Assembly: GCF_011806405.1 (NCBI RefSeq)
Contig: NZ_JAATOW010000009.1
Coordinates: 62,001-126,000 of the forward strand
Direction of reading: 5' to 3'
DNA length: 64,000 bases
From: Pseudooceanicola sp. HF7
GTDB taxonomy: Bacteria; Pseudomonadota; Alphaproteobacteria; Rhodobacterales; Rhodobacteraceae
Below, one piece after another: positions 11,020 to 21,187 of this stretch (its first letter is position 1; the number at the start of each line of letters is the position of its first letter). Made by a program: the position numbers and the translations under genes. Under the pieces are notes generated by a model. It did no database searches. It saw nothing but the letters and a program-made list of their open reading frames with translations, and was not told the origin of the DNA.

Positions 11020-11805
11020 ATGACGATGGATCTTGGTATCAAGGGCAAGCGCGCGCTGGTGACGGCATCCTCCAAGGGGCTGGGGCGCGGCGTGGCGATG
11101 GCGCTGGCGGAAGCCGGCGTGGAGCTGATCCTGAACGCCCGCGGCGCAGAGGCGCTGGAGGCCACCGCCCAGGAGATCCGCGGGCGCTTCGGCGTGCCGG
11201 TGACCACCGTGGCGGCCGATATCGTGGATGCCGAGGGGCGCGCCAAGGTGCTGGAGGCCGCCGGCCAGGTGGATATCCTGGTGACCAACGCGGGCGGCCC
11301 GCCCCCGGGCAGCTGGCAGGACTGGGAGCGCGAGGATTTCATCGCCGCGCTGGATGCCAACATGCTGACGCCCATCGCGCTGATGAAGGCCCAGCTGCCG
11401 GGCATGATGGACAAGGGCTGGGGCCGGGTGGTCAACATCACCTCGCAGTCGGTCAAGGCGCCGATCGGGGCGCTTGGCCTCTCCAACTCTGCCCGCGCGG
11501 GGCTGACGGGCTACGTGGCCGGGACCTCGCGCCAGGTGGCGCCTTACGGCGTCTGCATCAACAACATCCTGCCCGGCATCCATGACACGGATCGCGCGAT
11601 CAGCCTGGATACGGGGGTTTCCAAGGCCAAGGACATCACGCTGGAGGAAGCGCGCGCGCAACGCGAGGCGACGATCCCCGTGCGCAAGTACGGCACGCCG
11701 GAGGCCTTCGGCCAGGCCTGTGCCTTCCTGTGCTCTCAGCACGCGGCCTTCATGGTGGGACAGAATGTCCTGCTGGACGGCGGCGCCAACAACCAGACGG
11801 TCTGA
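11020..11805 (+). CDS. Atypical short-chain dehydrogenase/reductase (lacks the YxxxK pair)
   Basis: A 261-residue Rossmann-fold SDR. The cofactor loop TASSKGLGRG is near residue 15, NAGG at 90-93 and the catalytic-type Ser in NITSQS near 142. The expected Tyr-x3-Lys reads Ser155-x3-Arg159 (SNSAR), so classical SDR chemistry is unlikely or altered. The start ATG follows AGGAAAGG; a second ATG two codons on is an alternative. It precedes an ABC ATPase gene by 13 bases, suggesting co-transcription. Substrate unknown. Confidence 0.82.
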   Translation: MTMDLGIKGKRALVTASSKGLGRGVAMALAEAGVELILNARGAEALEATAQEIRGRFGVPVTTVAADIVDAEGRAKVLEAAGQVDILVTNAGGPPPGSWQDWEREDFIAALDANMLTPIALMKAQLPGMMDKGWGRVVNITSQSVKAPIGALGLSNSARAGLTGYVAGTSRQVAPYGVCINNILPGIHDTDRAISLDTGVSKAKDITLEEARAQREATIPVRKYGTPEAFGQACAFLCSQHAAFMVGQNVLLDGGANNQTV

Positions 11806-11818
11806 CCGGACCGTGCAG

Positions 11819-12925
<1,107 letters not shown>

Positions 12926-13167
12926 GGGCAAGCTGAGGGGGGAGCCGGGGGCGGGGACTGCGGCCACCGGCGCGCACCCCTCCCGGCCTTCGGCGCGGCG
13001 CTGCCCGCGATCCCGTCAGGGAAATGTTACATGACGCGAGGTGAGGAGAGCGCGGGTATGCAAATTTCCGTGGGCCTTGTGCATTCCACCTTTCATCCCT
13101 TCCATGAAGCCATTAGATACGCTGGGACACCGGGCGAAACCACGCGCCCGGACAGGGGAGAGCTGAC

Positions 13168-13383
13168 ATGCTTAACAACATTGGCCTGCCGGGCCTTCTG
13201 CTTATCGCCGTCGTCGTGCTGGTTCTGTTTGGCCGCGGCAAGATTTCCTCTCTCATGGGGGAAGTCGGTAAGGGGATCACTGCCTTCAAGAAGGGCGTGA
13301 CGGACGGAACGCAGGAAATCGAAGACGAGAAGGCGGCATCCGCACAGGACGTCACGCCGGAAGAGTCGAAAGACAAGGTCTGA
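13168..13383 (+). CDS. tatA: Twin-arginine translocase subunit TatA
   Basis: A 71-residue inner-membrane protein: one N-terminal membrane helix ([16 protein letters not shown]), the conserved FGRGK hinge, an amphipathic helix ([18 protein letters not shown]) and an acidic soluble tail. TatA oligomers form the pore for folded proteins with RR signal peptides. GGGGAG precedes the ATG. It is the first gene of a tatABC run and ends six bases before tatB. Confidence 0.96.
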   Translation: MLNNIGLPGLLLIAVVVLVLFGRGKISSLMGEVGKGITAFKKGVTDGTQEIEDEKAASAQDVTPEESKDKV

Positions 13384-13389
13384 TCCCCC

Positions 13390-14019
13390 ATGTTTGGAAT
13401 GGGGTGGACTGAGATCCTCGTGGTCGGGGTCGTGGCCCTGATCGTGGTGGGTCCAAAGGAGCTTCCGGGGCTCTTTCGCAACGTCGGGCAATTCGTGGGC
13501 CGTGCCCGCGGAATGGCGCGGGAATTCACGCGCGCCATGGAAGATGCCGCCGATCAGTCGGGGATGCGTGAGGCCAGCAATACGCTGAAGGGCCTGTCCA
13601 ATCCGAAGTCCTTCGGCCTGGACAAGCTGAAGGAAGCCACGGATGTGACCAAGTGGACGCCTGACAGCAACACCGGCAAGCTGAGCGCAGAGCGCGCCGA
13701 GGCCTCCAAGAAGATCCAGGAAGCGGCCGCCTCTGCCGCCACCCGCCGGATGGAAGCCGAGGCCAGCGCGAGCTCCGGTGTCGCCAAGGCCCCTGTCACG
13801 CCGACCATTCACAGCCCCAGTTCCAGTGCCGCGGCCAGCAAGGCCGCCAGCACCAGCCATGGCTCAGGCAGCCGGGCGGCAGCCCAGCCCCCGGCGGCGC
13901 AGCAGGTTCAGCCTGCGACCCCGCGCCCCCTGAACCGCCCGGTGAAGAAACGTGGCGTTCAGCGTGGCGCGACCCCGCGCAGCCGCGGAACCCGCAATGC
14001 ACCGGTGCGCAAGGACTAG
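13390..14019 (+). CDS. tatB: Twin-arginine translocase subunit TatB
   Basis: A 209-residue protein that, with TatC, binds Tat signal peptides. Membrane helix WTEILVVGVVALIVVGP, then KELPGLFRNVGQFVGRARGMAREF, the amphipathic helix with the TatB-type Glu-Leu-Pro. The C-terminal half is long and Ala/Pro/Ser/Arg-rich, as usual in alphaproteobacteria. It follows tatA by six bases. Confidence 0.95.
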   Translation: MFGMGWTEILVVGVVALIVVGPKELPGLFRNVGQFVGRARGMAREFTRAMEDAADQSGMREASNTLKGLSNPKSFGLDKLKEATDVTKWTPDSNTGKLSAERAEASKKIQEAAASAATRRMEAEASASSGVAKAPVTPTIHSPSSSAAASKAASTSHGSGSRAAAQPPAAQQVQPATPRPLNRPVKKRGVQRGATPRSRGTRNAPVRKD

Positions 14020-14025
14020 CGTGAT

Positions 14026-14050
14026 GGGTCCGGCCCGAAAGGCCGGTCCC
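14026..14050 (+). other. Hairpin in the tatB-tatC gap
   Basis: GGG-T-CCGGCC, loop CGAAA, GGCCGG-T-CCC forms a nine-pair stem with one T/T mismatch seven bases after tatB. No T tract follows, so it is more likely an RNA-stability or attenuation element than a strong terminator. The rest of the 268-base gap to tatC shows no gene. Confidence 0.5.
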
Positions 14051-14287
14051 GCAGGTCGGCCATCAGGGCCGGCCAGGATGCGTTGAACGAACGGCGCCCT
14101 CAAAGACCGGCGCCTTGAATGACACGACCGGCCCGAGGGGTCTGGTCGCCGGGCCGGAGCCGATCGCCAGGCCCGGTTCGTCTGGGCCAGATCCTTCAGG
14201 CCCGCAGGACACGGCCATCACGGCAGGTCCAGGATCACAGTTTCAACGGCCCGCCCGCCGGGTCACGAGAGCCAGGAAAGAGAACGC

Positions 14288-15190
14288 ATGAGCAGCGAGA
14301 CGGATGAGTTGGAGGACAGCTCCGCCCCCCTGATCGAACACCTGGCAGAGCTGCGCACACGGCTCATCCACAGTGCGGTGGCCTTCGTCATCGGCATGGT
14401 GATCTGCTTCACCGTCTGGAACCCGATCTTCAACTTCCTGACCGAGCCGCTGTGCCGGGCCCGTGATTCCATGGGCGACGATTGCGGCCTGATCCTGATC
14501 AAGCTGCAGGAAGGTTTCTTCGTCGCGGTCTCCATCTCTTTGCTGGGCGGGTTGTGCCTGAGCTTCCCCTACATCTCTTACCAGATGTGGCGCTTCGTGG
14601 CGCCGGGGCTCTACAAGAATGAAAAGGGCGCCTTCCTGCCCTTCATGATCGCCTCGCCCTTCATGTTCCTGCTGGGCGCCTCCTTTGCCTATTACGTCGT
14701 GACGCCGCTGGCCTTCGACTTCTTCCTGGGCTTCCAGCAACCCGGTTCCCTGACGGGAGAGTCCGGCGTGGACAGCGAGATCGCCTCCATCGCCTTCCAG
14801 GGGTCTGCGCAGGAATACCTGAACCTGACCATCAAGTTCATCGTCGCCTTCGGCCTGTGCTTCCAGCTTCCCGTGCTGCTGACCCTGATGGGCAAGGCCG
14901 GGCTGGTCAGCGCCGAGGGCCTGGGCAACATGCGCAAATACGCCGTGGTGGCGATCCTGCTGCTGGCCGCCGTGGTCACGCCGCCGGATGTCATTACCCA
15001 GATCATCCTCTTCGTGGTGGTCTACGGCCTTTACGAGATCTCGATCTGGCTGGTGCGCCGGGTGGAACGCAAGCGCGATGCCCGCCTGCGCGAAGAGGGC
15101 TACTTCGACGACGAGGAAGAAGCGGACGACCTGGATCTGCCCGCTGCCGCCGCGCCGCGTGATCCCGAAGACCCCAAGCGCGATGAGTGA
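14288..15190 (+). CDS. tatC: Twin-arginine translocase subunit TatC
   Basis: A 300-residue inner-membrane protein with six predicted membrane helices, the signal-peptide receptor of the Tat pathway. The N terminus LIEHLAELRTRL is the TatC hallmark, and FSFPYISYQMWRF-like and TPPDVITQIILF segments follow. The C terminus is extended by an acidic tail (DDEEEADDLDLP). AGGAAAGAGA precedes the ATG. It overlaps the next gene by eight bases. Confidence 0.96.
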   Translation: MSSETDELEDSSAPLIEHLAELRTRLIHSAVAFVIGMVICFTVWNPIFNFLTEPLCRARDSMGDDCGLILIKLQEGFFVAVSISLLGGLCLSFPYISYQMWRFVAPGLYKNEKGAFLPFMIASPFMFLLGASFAYYVVTPLAFDFFLGFQQPGSLTGESGVDSEIASIAFQGSAQEYLNLTIKFIVAFGLCFQLPVLLTLMGKAGLVSAEGLGNMRKYAVVAILLLAAVVTPPDVITQIILFVVVYGLYEISIWLVRRVERKRDARLREEGYFDDEEEADDLDLPAAAAPRDPEDPKRDE

Positions 15191-16067
15191 GGCGCCGATG
15201 AAGGATGAAGACACGGCCGATAGGGGCCTGCAGGACACCGCCGGGCGCATCGCCGCCGCGCTGGAGCGCATGGCCCCGGCGCCGCTGGATGCCCCGGATT
15301 TCGATGCCTCTGAGGCCTTCGTCTGGCAGACGGGCCCCGAACGGCTGACGCCGGTCGCCAAGGTGTCCCGCGTGAACCTGGACCTGCTGCTGGGGGTCGA
15401 TCGGGCCCGTGACATCCTGTTGGCCAATACGCTGCAATTCGCCCGCGGGCATGGCGCCAACAACGCGCTGCTCTGGGGCGCGCGGGGGATGGGCAAATCC
15501 TCCTTGGTGAAGGCCGTCCATGCAGAGGTGCTGCGCCAGGACATCCCGCTGAAGATCGTGGAGCTGCAACGCGAGGATCTGCCGACGGTCTCTCGGCTGA
15601 TGCAGCTGCTGGGGGCGTCGAGCCATCGCTTCCTGCTGTTCTGCGACGACCTGAGCTTTTCCAGCGATGACCAGCATTACAAGAGCCTGAAGGCGGTGCT
15701 GGACGGCGGGATCGCGGGACGGCCGGAGAACGTGCTGTTCTACGCCACCTCGAACCGGCGCCACCTGATGCCGCGCGACATGATCGAGAACGAGCGCAGC
15801 TCTGCCATCAACCCCTCTGAAGCGGTGGAAGAGAAGGTCTCTCTTTCCGATCGCTTCGGGCTGTGGCTGGGCTTCCATCCCTGTACGCAGGATGACTTCC
15901 TGGCGATGATCGACGGCTATTGCGCGCATTACGGACTGACGGTCGATGCTGAGACCCTGCGCGCCGAGGCCATCGAATGGCAGGCGACGCGCGGGGCGCG
16001 GTCGGGCCGCGTGGCCTGGCAGTTCTTTACTGACCTTGCCGGGCGTCACGGCCTGGCCATCACCTGA
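15183..16067 (+). CDS. DUF815-family AAA+ ATPase
   Basis: A 294-residue P-loop protein. WGARGMGKSSLVKA is the Walker A, FLLFCDDLSF the Walker B region, and ATSNRRHLMPRDM (sensor 1) plus SLSDRFGLWLGF are DUF815 signatures. Members are frequent next to tat genes in Rhodobacterales; the biochemical role is not established. It starts eight bases before the tatC stop, so it is translationally coupled. A second ATG at 15198 is possible. Confidence 0.86.
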   Translation: MSEAPMKDEDTADRGLQDTAGRIAAALERMAPAPLDAPDFDASEAFVWQTGPERLTPVAKVSRVNLDLLLGVDRARDILLANTLQFARGHGANNALLWGARGMGKSSLVKAVHAEVLRQDIPLKIVELQREDLPTVSRLMQLLGASSHRFLLFCDDLSFSSDDQHYKSLKAVLDGGIAGRPENVLFYATSNRRHLMPRDMIENERSSAINPSEAVEEKVSLSDRFGLWLGFHPCTQDDFLAMIDGYCAHYGLTVDAETLRAEAIEWQATRGARSGRVAWQFFTDLAGRHGLAIT

Positions 16068-16083
16068 TCCCATAGGCGGCGGG

Positions 16084-16118
16084 ACGCCCCATGCCCCCAT
16101 CGAGGGGGCGCGGGGCGT
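16084..16118 (+). terminator. Strong hairpin after the tat operon
   Basis: ACGCCCC-AT-GCCCCC, loop ATCGA, GGGGGC-GC-GGGGCGT gives thirteen pairs with one 2x2 internal loop, 16 bases after the DUF815 stop. It lacks a T run, so it could be a factor-assisted terminator or a 3'-end stabiliser. The remaining gap to surE (to 16312) shows nothing else. Confidence 0.5.
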
Positions 16119-16312
16119 TGTCGGCTGCGCCTCCCGCGCCCTTTGCCTTTGCTGCGCAGTCCGGGGGGCCGGCAGGGCCGGGGCGTCGGCGGGCCTGAGG
16201 GGGGGGCGGCGAACGCGGCATTTCAGCCACCGCCCCGGCATTGCCGTCGCTGCCCGCCTTGCCCCGCTGGTCCCCCTTGCCTATGCAGGAGCCAAGCCGA
16301 AAAGGAGCCTCC

Positions 16313-17095
16313 ATGCGCATTCTCATCACCAATGACGACGGCATCAATGCCCGCGGCCTCAAGACCCTGGAGGGGATCGCCACCGAGCTTGCAGGCCCGG
16401 AGGGGGAAGTCTGGACCGTGGCCCCGGCCTTTGAGCAATCGGGCGTGGCCCATTGCATTTCCTACACCCATCCCACCATGATTTCCGAGATGGGTCCGCG
16501 CCGTTTCGCCGCCGAGGGATCGCCCGCCGATTGCGTGCTGGCCGGGGTGCATGACGTGCTGAAGGGCCAGAAGATCGACCTGGTGCTCTCGGGCGTGAAC
16601 CGGGGCAACAACTCCGGTGAGAACGCGGTCTATTCGGGCACCCTGGGCGGGGCCATGGAGGGCGCCCTGCAGGGGCTGCCGGCGATGGCGCTGTCGCAGT
16701 TCTGGGGGCCGGGCAATGCCGGGCTGGAAGATCCTTTCGAGGTGGCGGCCCATTTCGGCGCTGAGATCGTGCGCAAGATTCTGGAGACGCCGCTGGAAAG
16801 CAGCCATGCCTACCGGACCTTCTTCAACATCAACTTCCCGCCCTGTGCCGTGGGCGATGTGAAGGGGCGCAAGGTTGCCACGCAGGGCTACCGGTCTGGC
16901 ACGAGCTTTTCCGTACTGCCGCAGGACAGCCCCTCTGGCCGTCGCTTCCTCTGGGCGAAGGGCGGCGATCAGCGCAAGCCCTCGGCGGAAGGCTCCGACG
17001 TGGCGCTGAACCTGGAGAATTACATCACCGTCACCCCGATGCGGGCAGATCTGACCGCAAGTGACCTTCTGGAGCCACTTCGGGCCATCGAATGA
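16313..17095 (+). CDS. surE: 5'/3'-nucleotidase SurE
   Basis: A 260-residue metal-dependent nucleotidase for nucleoside monophosphates, linked to stationary-phase survival. The N terminus [13 protein letters not shown] has the metal-binding NDD, followed by the SG.NRG loop ([19 protein letters not shown]), all SurE signatures. AAAGGAG at 16302-16308 fixes this ATG; an upstream in-frame start lacks such a site. It heads the surE-pcm-nlpD cluster, an order conserved in many proteobacteria. Confidence 0.96.
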   Translation: MRILITNDDGINARGLKTLEGIATELAGPEGEVWTVAPAFEQSGVAHCISYTHPTMISEMGPRRFAAEGSPADCVLAGVHDVLKGQKIDLVLSGVNRGNNSGENAVYSGTLGGAMEGALQGLPAMALSQFWGPGNAGLEDPFEVAAHFGAEIVRKILETPLESSHAYRTFFNINFPPCAVGDVKGRKVATQGYRSGTSFSVLPQDSPSGRRFLWAKGGDQRKPSAEGSDVALNLENYITVTPMRADLTASDLLEPLRAIE

Positions 17096-17233
17096 GGGCA
17101 GGGCTCAATCCGCGCTTCCCCGAGGCCGCGGATTCGCCCATCTTTGCCCCAGGATTTCCCGTGATCCGCAAACCGCGCCCGTGACGGGCCACACGAAAGA
17201 CGACGAGCACAAAAGGACGCAAGGCACCCCGGC

Positions 17234-17893
17234 ATGAGCGAAGAGACGGCCTCCATCGCTGAACGCAAGATGCAGTTCCTCTTTGCCCTGCGATCCCGCG
17301 GGGTGACGGACAAGCGCGTGCTGGAGGCCATGGAGAAGGTCGATCGCGGGGTCTTCGTGCGCGGGCTTTTCGCCGAGCGCGCCTATGAGGACATGCCGCT
17401 GCCGATCGCCTGCGGGCAGACGATTTCCCAGCCTTCCGTCGTGGGGCTGATGACCCAGGCGCTGGACGTGCAGCCGCGCGACAAGGTGATGGAGATCGGG
17501 ACCGGCTCGGGCTACCAGGCCGCGGTGCTGAGCCACCTGGCGCGGCGGGTCTACACGCTGGACCGCCACACCCGCCTGGTGCGCGAGGCCAAGGGCGTGC
17601 TGGACAGCCTGGGGCTGGTCAATGTGACCACCTTTGCCGCCGATGGCACCATGGGCCTGCCCGAACAGGCGCCCTTTGATCGCATTCTCGTGACGGCGGC
17701 GGCGGAAGACCCGCCGGGGCCCCTCTTGGCCCAGCTGAAGACCGGGGGTATCATGGTGCTGCCCGTTGGCCAGTCCGACACGGTGCAAAGCCTGATCCGC
17801 GTGCGCAAGCTGGAAGACGGTGGGCTGGAATATGACGAATTGCGCCCCGTGCGCTTCGTGCCCTTGCTGGAAGGCATGGGCAAGGATAGCTGA
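17234..17893 (+). CDS. pcm: Protein-L-isoaspartate O-methyltransferase
   Basis: A 219-residue SAM-dependent enzyme that starts repair of isoaspartyl residues in aged proteins. Family motifs: [19 protein letters not shown] (substrate loop), [15 protein letters not shown] (SAM motif I), and GGIMVLPVG near the end. Length is usual. It follows surE by 138 bases and precedes the NlpD-like gene. Confidence 0.95.
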   Translation: MSEETASIAERKMQFLFALRSRGVTDKRVLEAMEKVDRGVFVRGLFAERAYEDMPLPIACGQTISQPSVVGLMTQALDVQPRDKVMEIGTGSGYQAAVLSHLARRVYTLDRHTRLVREAKGVLDSLGLVNVTTFAADGTMGLPEQAPFDRILVTAAAEDPPGPLLAQLKTGGIMVLPVGQSDTVQSLIRVRKLEDGGLEYDELRPVRFVPLLEGMGKDS

Positions 17894-17966
17894 GCAAAAG
17901 CCCGGCAGGACAGACCGGGTCAAAACGCCCCTGCCAAGAACGGGGGCCGGGACGAGGATCGAACAG

Positions 17967-19277
17967 ATGACCGGAGATTTCCGCAACAAGGCGCAACCGG
18001 CCCGGTGGGCGACGATCGGGACCGCGACGTGCCCGTCAGATATGCACGGGGCCGAACCGTCCGGAGCCGCGAGAGCGCCCGGGTTCGGCAGCGGCAGGGT
18101 GCTTGGAAAGGGGCTGGCACTTGGGGTGCTGGCGCTTGTGGCGGCCTGCGGGACGATGGACCGGGATCTGCGCGGCGGCCTCGGGGGCTTCAGCACCGCT
18201 GATGCGGCGCGCAATGTCTCGGCCAGCCGGCCGCAGCCCGACAATCGCGGCGTGATCTCCTATCCCAATTACCAGATTGCCGTGGCCCGCCAGGGCGACA
18301 CGGTGGCCGACGTGGCCGCGCGTGTTGGCCTCGCCGCTGGGGAGCTGGCGCGTTACAACGGGTTGAACGCGGCCGATCCGCTCAATACCGGCGCAGTGCT
18401 GGCCCTGCCGGTGCGCGTGCAGGAGCCGTCCCCGGCGACCGGCGCGGCAGGCACCGGCCCGATCCTGTCGCCCGCGGACGTGGACCTGACCAACATGGCC
18501 GGCTCTGCCATCGCACGTGCGGCGGACAAGGAAATCTCTGTCGCCACGCTGCCGGCCAGCCCGACCGGCCAGCCCGCCCGTCAGGTGGGCGCGGAGCCGA
18601 TCCGCCACCAGGTGGTGCGCGGAGAGACGGTCTATACCATCGCGCGGCTTTACGGGGTTTCCGTGCGCAGCCTGGCGCAGTGGAACGGGCTGGACAGCAA
18701 TTTCACCATCCGCGAAGGTCAGTACCTGATCATTCCGCTGGTGCCGGACAGCGGGGCCTCGGCCAGCGCGGCCTCTGTCGCGACGGGGGCCACGGTGGCG
18801 CCGGGCGTGGGATCGCCCACGCCGACGCCGCCCTCGGCCAGCGCGCCGCTGCCCAGCGAAAGCCCGGAAGCCATCCAGTCCGCTCCGCCCAGCGTGGCGC
18901 CGGACCTTGGTGGCGGGCAGAAGGCCGGCGGCAAGCTGGGCTACCCGGTGCAGGGGTCGATCATTCGCGCCTATGCCAAGGGGCGCAACGACGGGATCGA
19001 TATCTCTGCGCCCGCCGGTACGCCGGTCAAGGCCGCCGAGGCCGGCACCGTGGCAGCGATCATCCAGGACAGCGACAACCAGAGCGTCGTTGTGGTGAAG
19101 CACTCCGACAACCTGCTGACGCTTTATTCCAACGTCGCGGATATCACGGTGAAGAAGGGCGATTCCGTCACCAGGGGCCAGTCGCTGGCCAAGATCCCGA
19201 CTGGCACGGCGAACTACGTCCACTTCGAGGTCCGCAAGGGGCTCGATTCCGTGGATCCTGAAGGCTACCTGAAGTAA
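17967..19277 (+). CDS. NlpD-like lipoprotein: two LysM domains plus degenerate LytM (M23) domain
   Basis: A lipoprotein of up to 436 residues. LALGVLALVAAC is a lipoprotein signal with the acylated Cys; because it lies about 50 residues in, ATG 18042 may be the true start. Two LysM repeats follow (YQIAVARQGDTVADVAAR and IRHQVVRGETVYTIARL), a Ser/Pro/Ala linker, and a C-terminal LytM domain. The zinc HxxxD site reads NDGID and the HxH site has one His (YVHFEV). It is therefore probably an activator of cell-wall amidases, like E. coli NlpD, not a hydrolase. Position after surE-pcm supports this. Confidence 0.88.
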   Translation: MTGDFRNKAQPARWATIGTATCPSDMHGAEPSGAARAPGFGSGRVLGKGLALGVLALVAACGTMDRDLRGGLGGFSTADAARNVSASRPQPDNRGVISYPNYQIAVARQGDTVADVAARVGLAAGELARYNGLNAADPLNTGAVLALPVRVQEPSPATGAAGTGPILSPADVDLTNMAGSAIARAADKEISVATLPASPTGQPARQVGAEPIRHQVVRGETVYTIARLYGVSVRSLAQWNGLDSNFTIREGQYLIIPLVPDSGASASAASVATGATVAPGVGSPTPTPPSASAPLPSESPEAIQSAPPSVAPDLGGGQKAGGKLGYPVQGSIIRAYAKGRNDGIDISAPAGTPVKAAEAGTVAAIIQDSDNQSVVVVKHSDNLLTLYSNVADITVKKGDSVTRGQSLAKIPTGTANYVHFEVRKGLDSVDPEGYLK

Positions 19278-19317
19278 TTTTCGGGGGCGGTCCCGCGCGG
19301 CCGCCCTGCGGGCGGGG

Positions 19318-19380
19318 GAGGGCGCTGCCCTCTTGAGGCCTGCGGCCTCAATTCACCCGGAGTTTTCCGGCAAGAAGAAA
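19318..19380 (+). repeat. Composite hairpin repeat, copy A
   Basis: Three hairpins in a row: GAGGGC-GCT-GCCCTC (19318-19332), TTGAGGCC-TGC-GGCCTCAA (19333-19351) and CCGGA-GTTT-TCCGG (19357-19370), then the tail CAAGAAGAA. It lies between the convergent NlpD-like and SDR genes. The same architecture and tail recur at 37761, 44874 and 56142. Probably a transcription-termination or 3'-end processing element. Confidence 0.8.
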
Positions 19381-19510
19381 CAAGGGCCGGGCGCCATGTG
19401 CCTGGCCTTTTGCGATCCGGGGACCTGGCTTTCCGTCGGGGCGGGAGGTGCCGCCGATGACGCGCGGCGGGGCCCCTTGCGGGGCGGGCCGTGCGTTGCG
19501 CCGGGGGATC

Positions 19511-20164
19511 TCAGGCGATTTGTTGCAGCAGGCGGGCGGCTTCGTCGGCGCAGGGGGCCAGCGCATCGCGGTCCTCGCCCGGGTAGAAGCGCGCGCGCAG
19601 GGCGGTGGGCATGGGCCGGGGTTCGAGGATCTGCACGCGGGGGCCGGTGTTCACCGTTTCCGCCGCCCAGGAGCGCACCATGGCCATCTGCGCGGCCTTG
19701 GTCGCCCCGTAGCTGGCGCAGAACTTGGCGCCGGGGGCCATGGGATCATCGAAGAAGAGGGCCAGGCCGTCGCGGCCCAGCAGCGGCGCCACATAGGGCA
19801 CCAGGTGGCCCATGGCGGTGGTATTGGTGGCCAGCGACTTTTCCCAATCCTTGGCATCGACGTGATCGGCTGGCGTCAGTGGCGCGGCATGGATGGCCGT
19901 ATGGGCCCAGAGCGCGATACCGCCCCAGCGGTCCCAGATCGAGCGGCAGAGCTGTGCCATGGCGTCGGGTTGGGTCACATCCATGGGCGCCAGCGTGGCG
20001 CTGCCGCCTGCGGCCTGGATCAAATCATCCAGTTCTTCCAGCGCGCCGATGGTGCGGGCCACGGCGACGATATGGTGAGTGGGGGCAAGCGCCAGCGCCA
20101 ATGCGGCGCCGAGGCCACGGGAGGCGCCGGTGATCAGCGCAACGGGGAGGTTCTGCTCAGTCAT
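19511..20164 (-). CDS. Short-chain dehydrogenase/reductase
   Basis: A 217-residue SDR with a canonical cofactor loop TGASRGLGAAL near residue 12 and the active-site YGATK (Tyr-x3-Lys), so probably an active NAD(P)-dependent oxidoreductase. The usual NAG motif is replaced by WAHTAIHA. It is slightly short for the family (about 250) because the C-terminal substrate lid is reduced. Substrate unknown. It lies on the minus strand 126 bases after the DUF1801 gene. Confidence 0.83.
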   Translation of the reverse strand: MTEQNLPVALITGASRGLGAALALALAPTHHIVAVARTIGALEELDDLIQAAGGSATLAPMDVTQPDAMAQLCRSIWDRWGGIALWAHTAIHAAPLTPADHVDAKDWEKSLATNTTAMGHLVPYVAPLLGRDGLALFFDDPMAPGAKFCASYGATKAAQMAMVRSWAAETVNTGPRVQILEPRPMPTALRARFYPGEDRDALAPCADEAARLLQQIA

Positions 20165-20290
20165 GATCGCGTCTTGCGGGTTTTCCGACAGGCGGTCAAG
20201 GGGCGAGGGGTCGCAGGGTGCGGGGGGCCTTGGCCGGGCGGGATTGGAGCTCTTTGGGCTGCGGTGTCGCGCGCGGTCAGGGCGGCTGCG

Positions 20291-20713
20291 TCAGGCGCGT
20301 TTGCCGCGGGACTGGCGCTCTGCGATCTCTGCCAGGCGGATTTCCAGGAAGCGGTTCAGGATCGCATCGGGCACCGGCTTTTCCGGGGTGAAATGCAGCG
20401 TGCTCTTGGTATGGGACCAGCCTTCCAGCATGTCTTCGATCTGGGGGAAGACGGTGGAGGAGAAGGCGTAGAGCGAGAGGTGGAATTTCCAGGCAGAGAA
20501 GCCCGCGGCGATATGGCCGCCCTTCAGCTGGAAGGCCGGCATCCCGTGGGAGAGCACCTGTGTCGCATTGGGGAGCCGGTCCAGGAGCTGCAGTCGCAGG
20601 ACCTCTAGCGCCTTGCGCTGATCGGCGGGCAAGCCCGCGAGGTAGGCGGCATGGGGGCTGGCCCTGGGCGCGCTGTTGCGGGAGGGTCTGTCAGGGGGCG
20701 GGGTGTCTGGCAT
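20291..20713 (-). CDS. DUF1801 family protein
   Basis: A 140-residue soluble protein. Segments YLAGLPADQRKALEVLR, LSHGMPAFQLKGGHIAAGF and HLSLYAFSS match the DUF1801 (YdhG-like, sometimes named iron chaperone) fold, where members commonly have the pattern GMPAF. No enzymatic motif is visible, and function is not established. It belongs to a loose minus-strand set of small conserved genes (19.5-21.7 kb). Confidence 0.8.
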   Translation of the reverse strand: MPDTPPPDRPSRNSAPRASPHAAYLAGLPADQRKALEVLRLQLLDRLPNATQVLSHGMPAFQLKGGHIAAGFSAWKFHLSLYAFSSTVFPQIEDMLEGWSHTKSTLHFTPEKPVPDAILNRFLEIRLAEIAERQSRGKRA

Positions 20714-20752
20714 GGCGTCAGCATGGCGGCTGAGGCCAGATCGGGCAAGGCT

Positions 20753-21010
20753 CTAGTGGCCGGGCATCGTCAGGATCTGTTCCTTGCCGCTGGCGTAAAG
20801 GCGCACCTGGCCATTGCCCACCGCGAGCACCTGCGGACCGCCGAAGCCCAGCTTGTCCCCGGCGCTGACCTTGCGGATGCGCCCGTTGGAGGTGCGCAGG
20901 AAGGCCTCGGGGCCGCGCGGACCGGTGATCGTGCCGACAAGGGTGATGCCGCCGGAGGGGAGCTGGCCGGCCAGGGTGGCCTGATGCTGGGCGATTTGGG
21001 TCTGGGTCAT
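20753..21010 (-). CDS. Small conserved protein of unknown function (PilP/GspC-like strands)
   Basis: An 85-residue protein with a pattern of short beta-strands: ITLVGTITGPRGPEAFLRTS, IRKVSAGDKLGFGGPQVLAV and VRLYASGKEQILTMPG. This resembles the homology-region fold of PilP/GspC (a sequence that gives a result, a GD turn, then strands), but there are no pilus genes nearby, so this is only a structural suggestion. No signal peptide or membrane helix. Confidence 0.6.
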   Translation of the reverse strand: MTQTQIAQHQATLAGQLPSGGITLVGTITGPRGPEAFLRTSNGRIRKVSAGDKLGFGGPQVLAVGNGQVRLYASGKEQILTMPGH

Positions 21011-21187
21011 GTCCGGTCTTCAACGTGGTTGCCTGGGGCAGCCATCGCAGCTTTGCCCCCCTCGCGAAAGGGGAACGCCCGGTCACGAATTCGGCAGGCC
21101 GCCCGGGCGGGCGCTTGCTTGCCGATGCGTGGGGGAAGGGCCGGCCGCGGACCGCCACTGAGCCTGCGCCCGGGGCGCGCGTCGCGC

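Noticed and set aside
14119-14307. A 62-codon frame between tatB and tatC
   Set aside because: Low-complexity Arg/Gly/Pro sequence overlapping the tatC start; no ribosome site.
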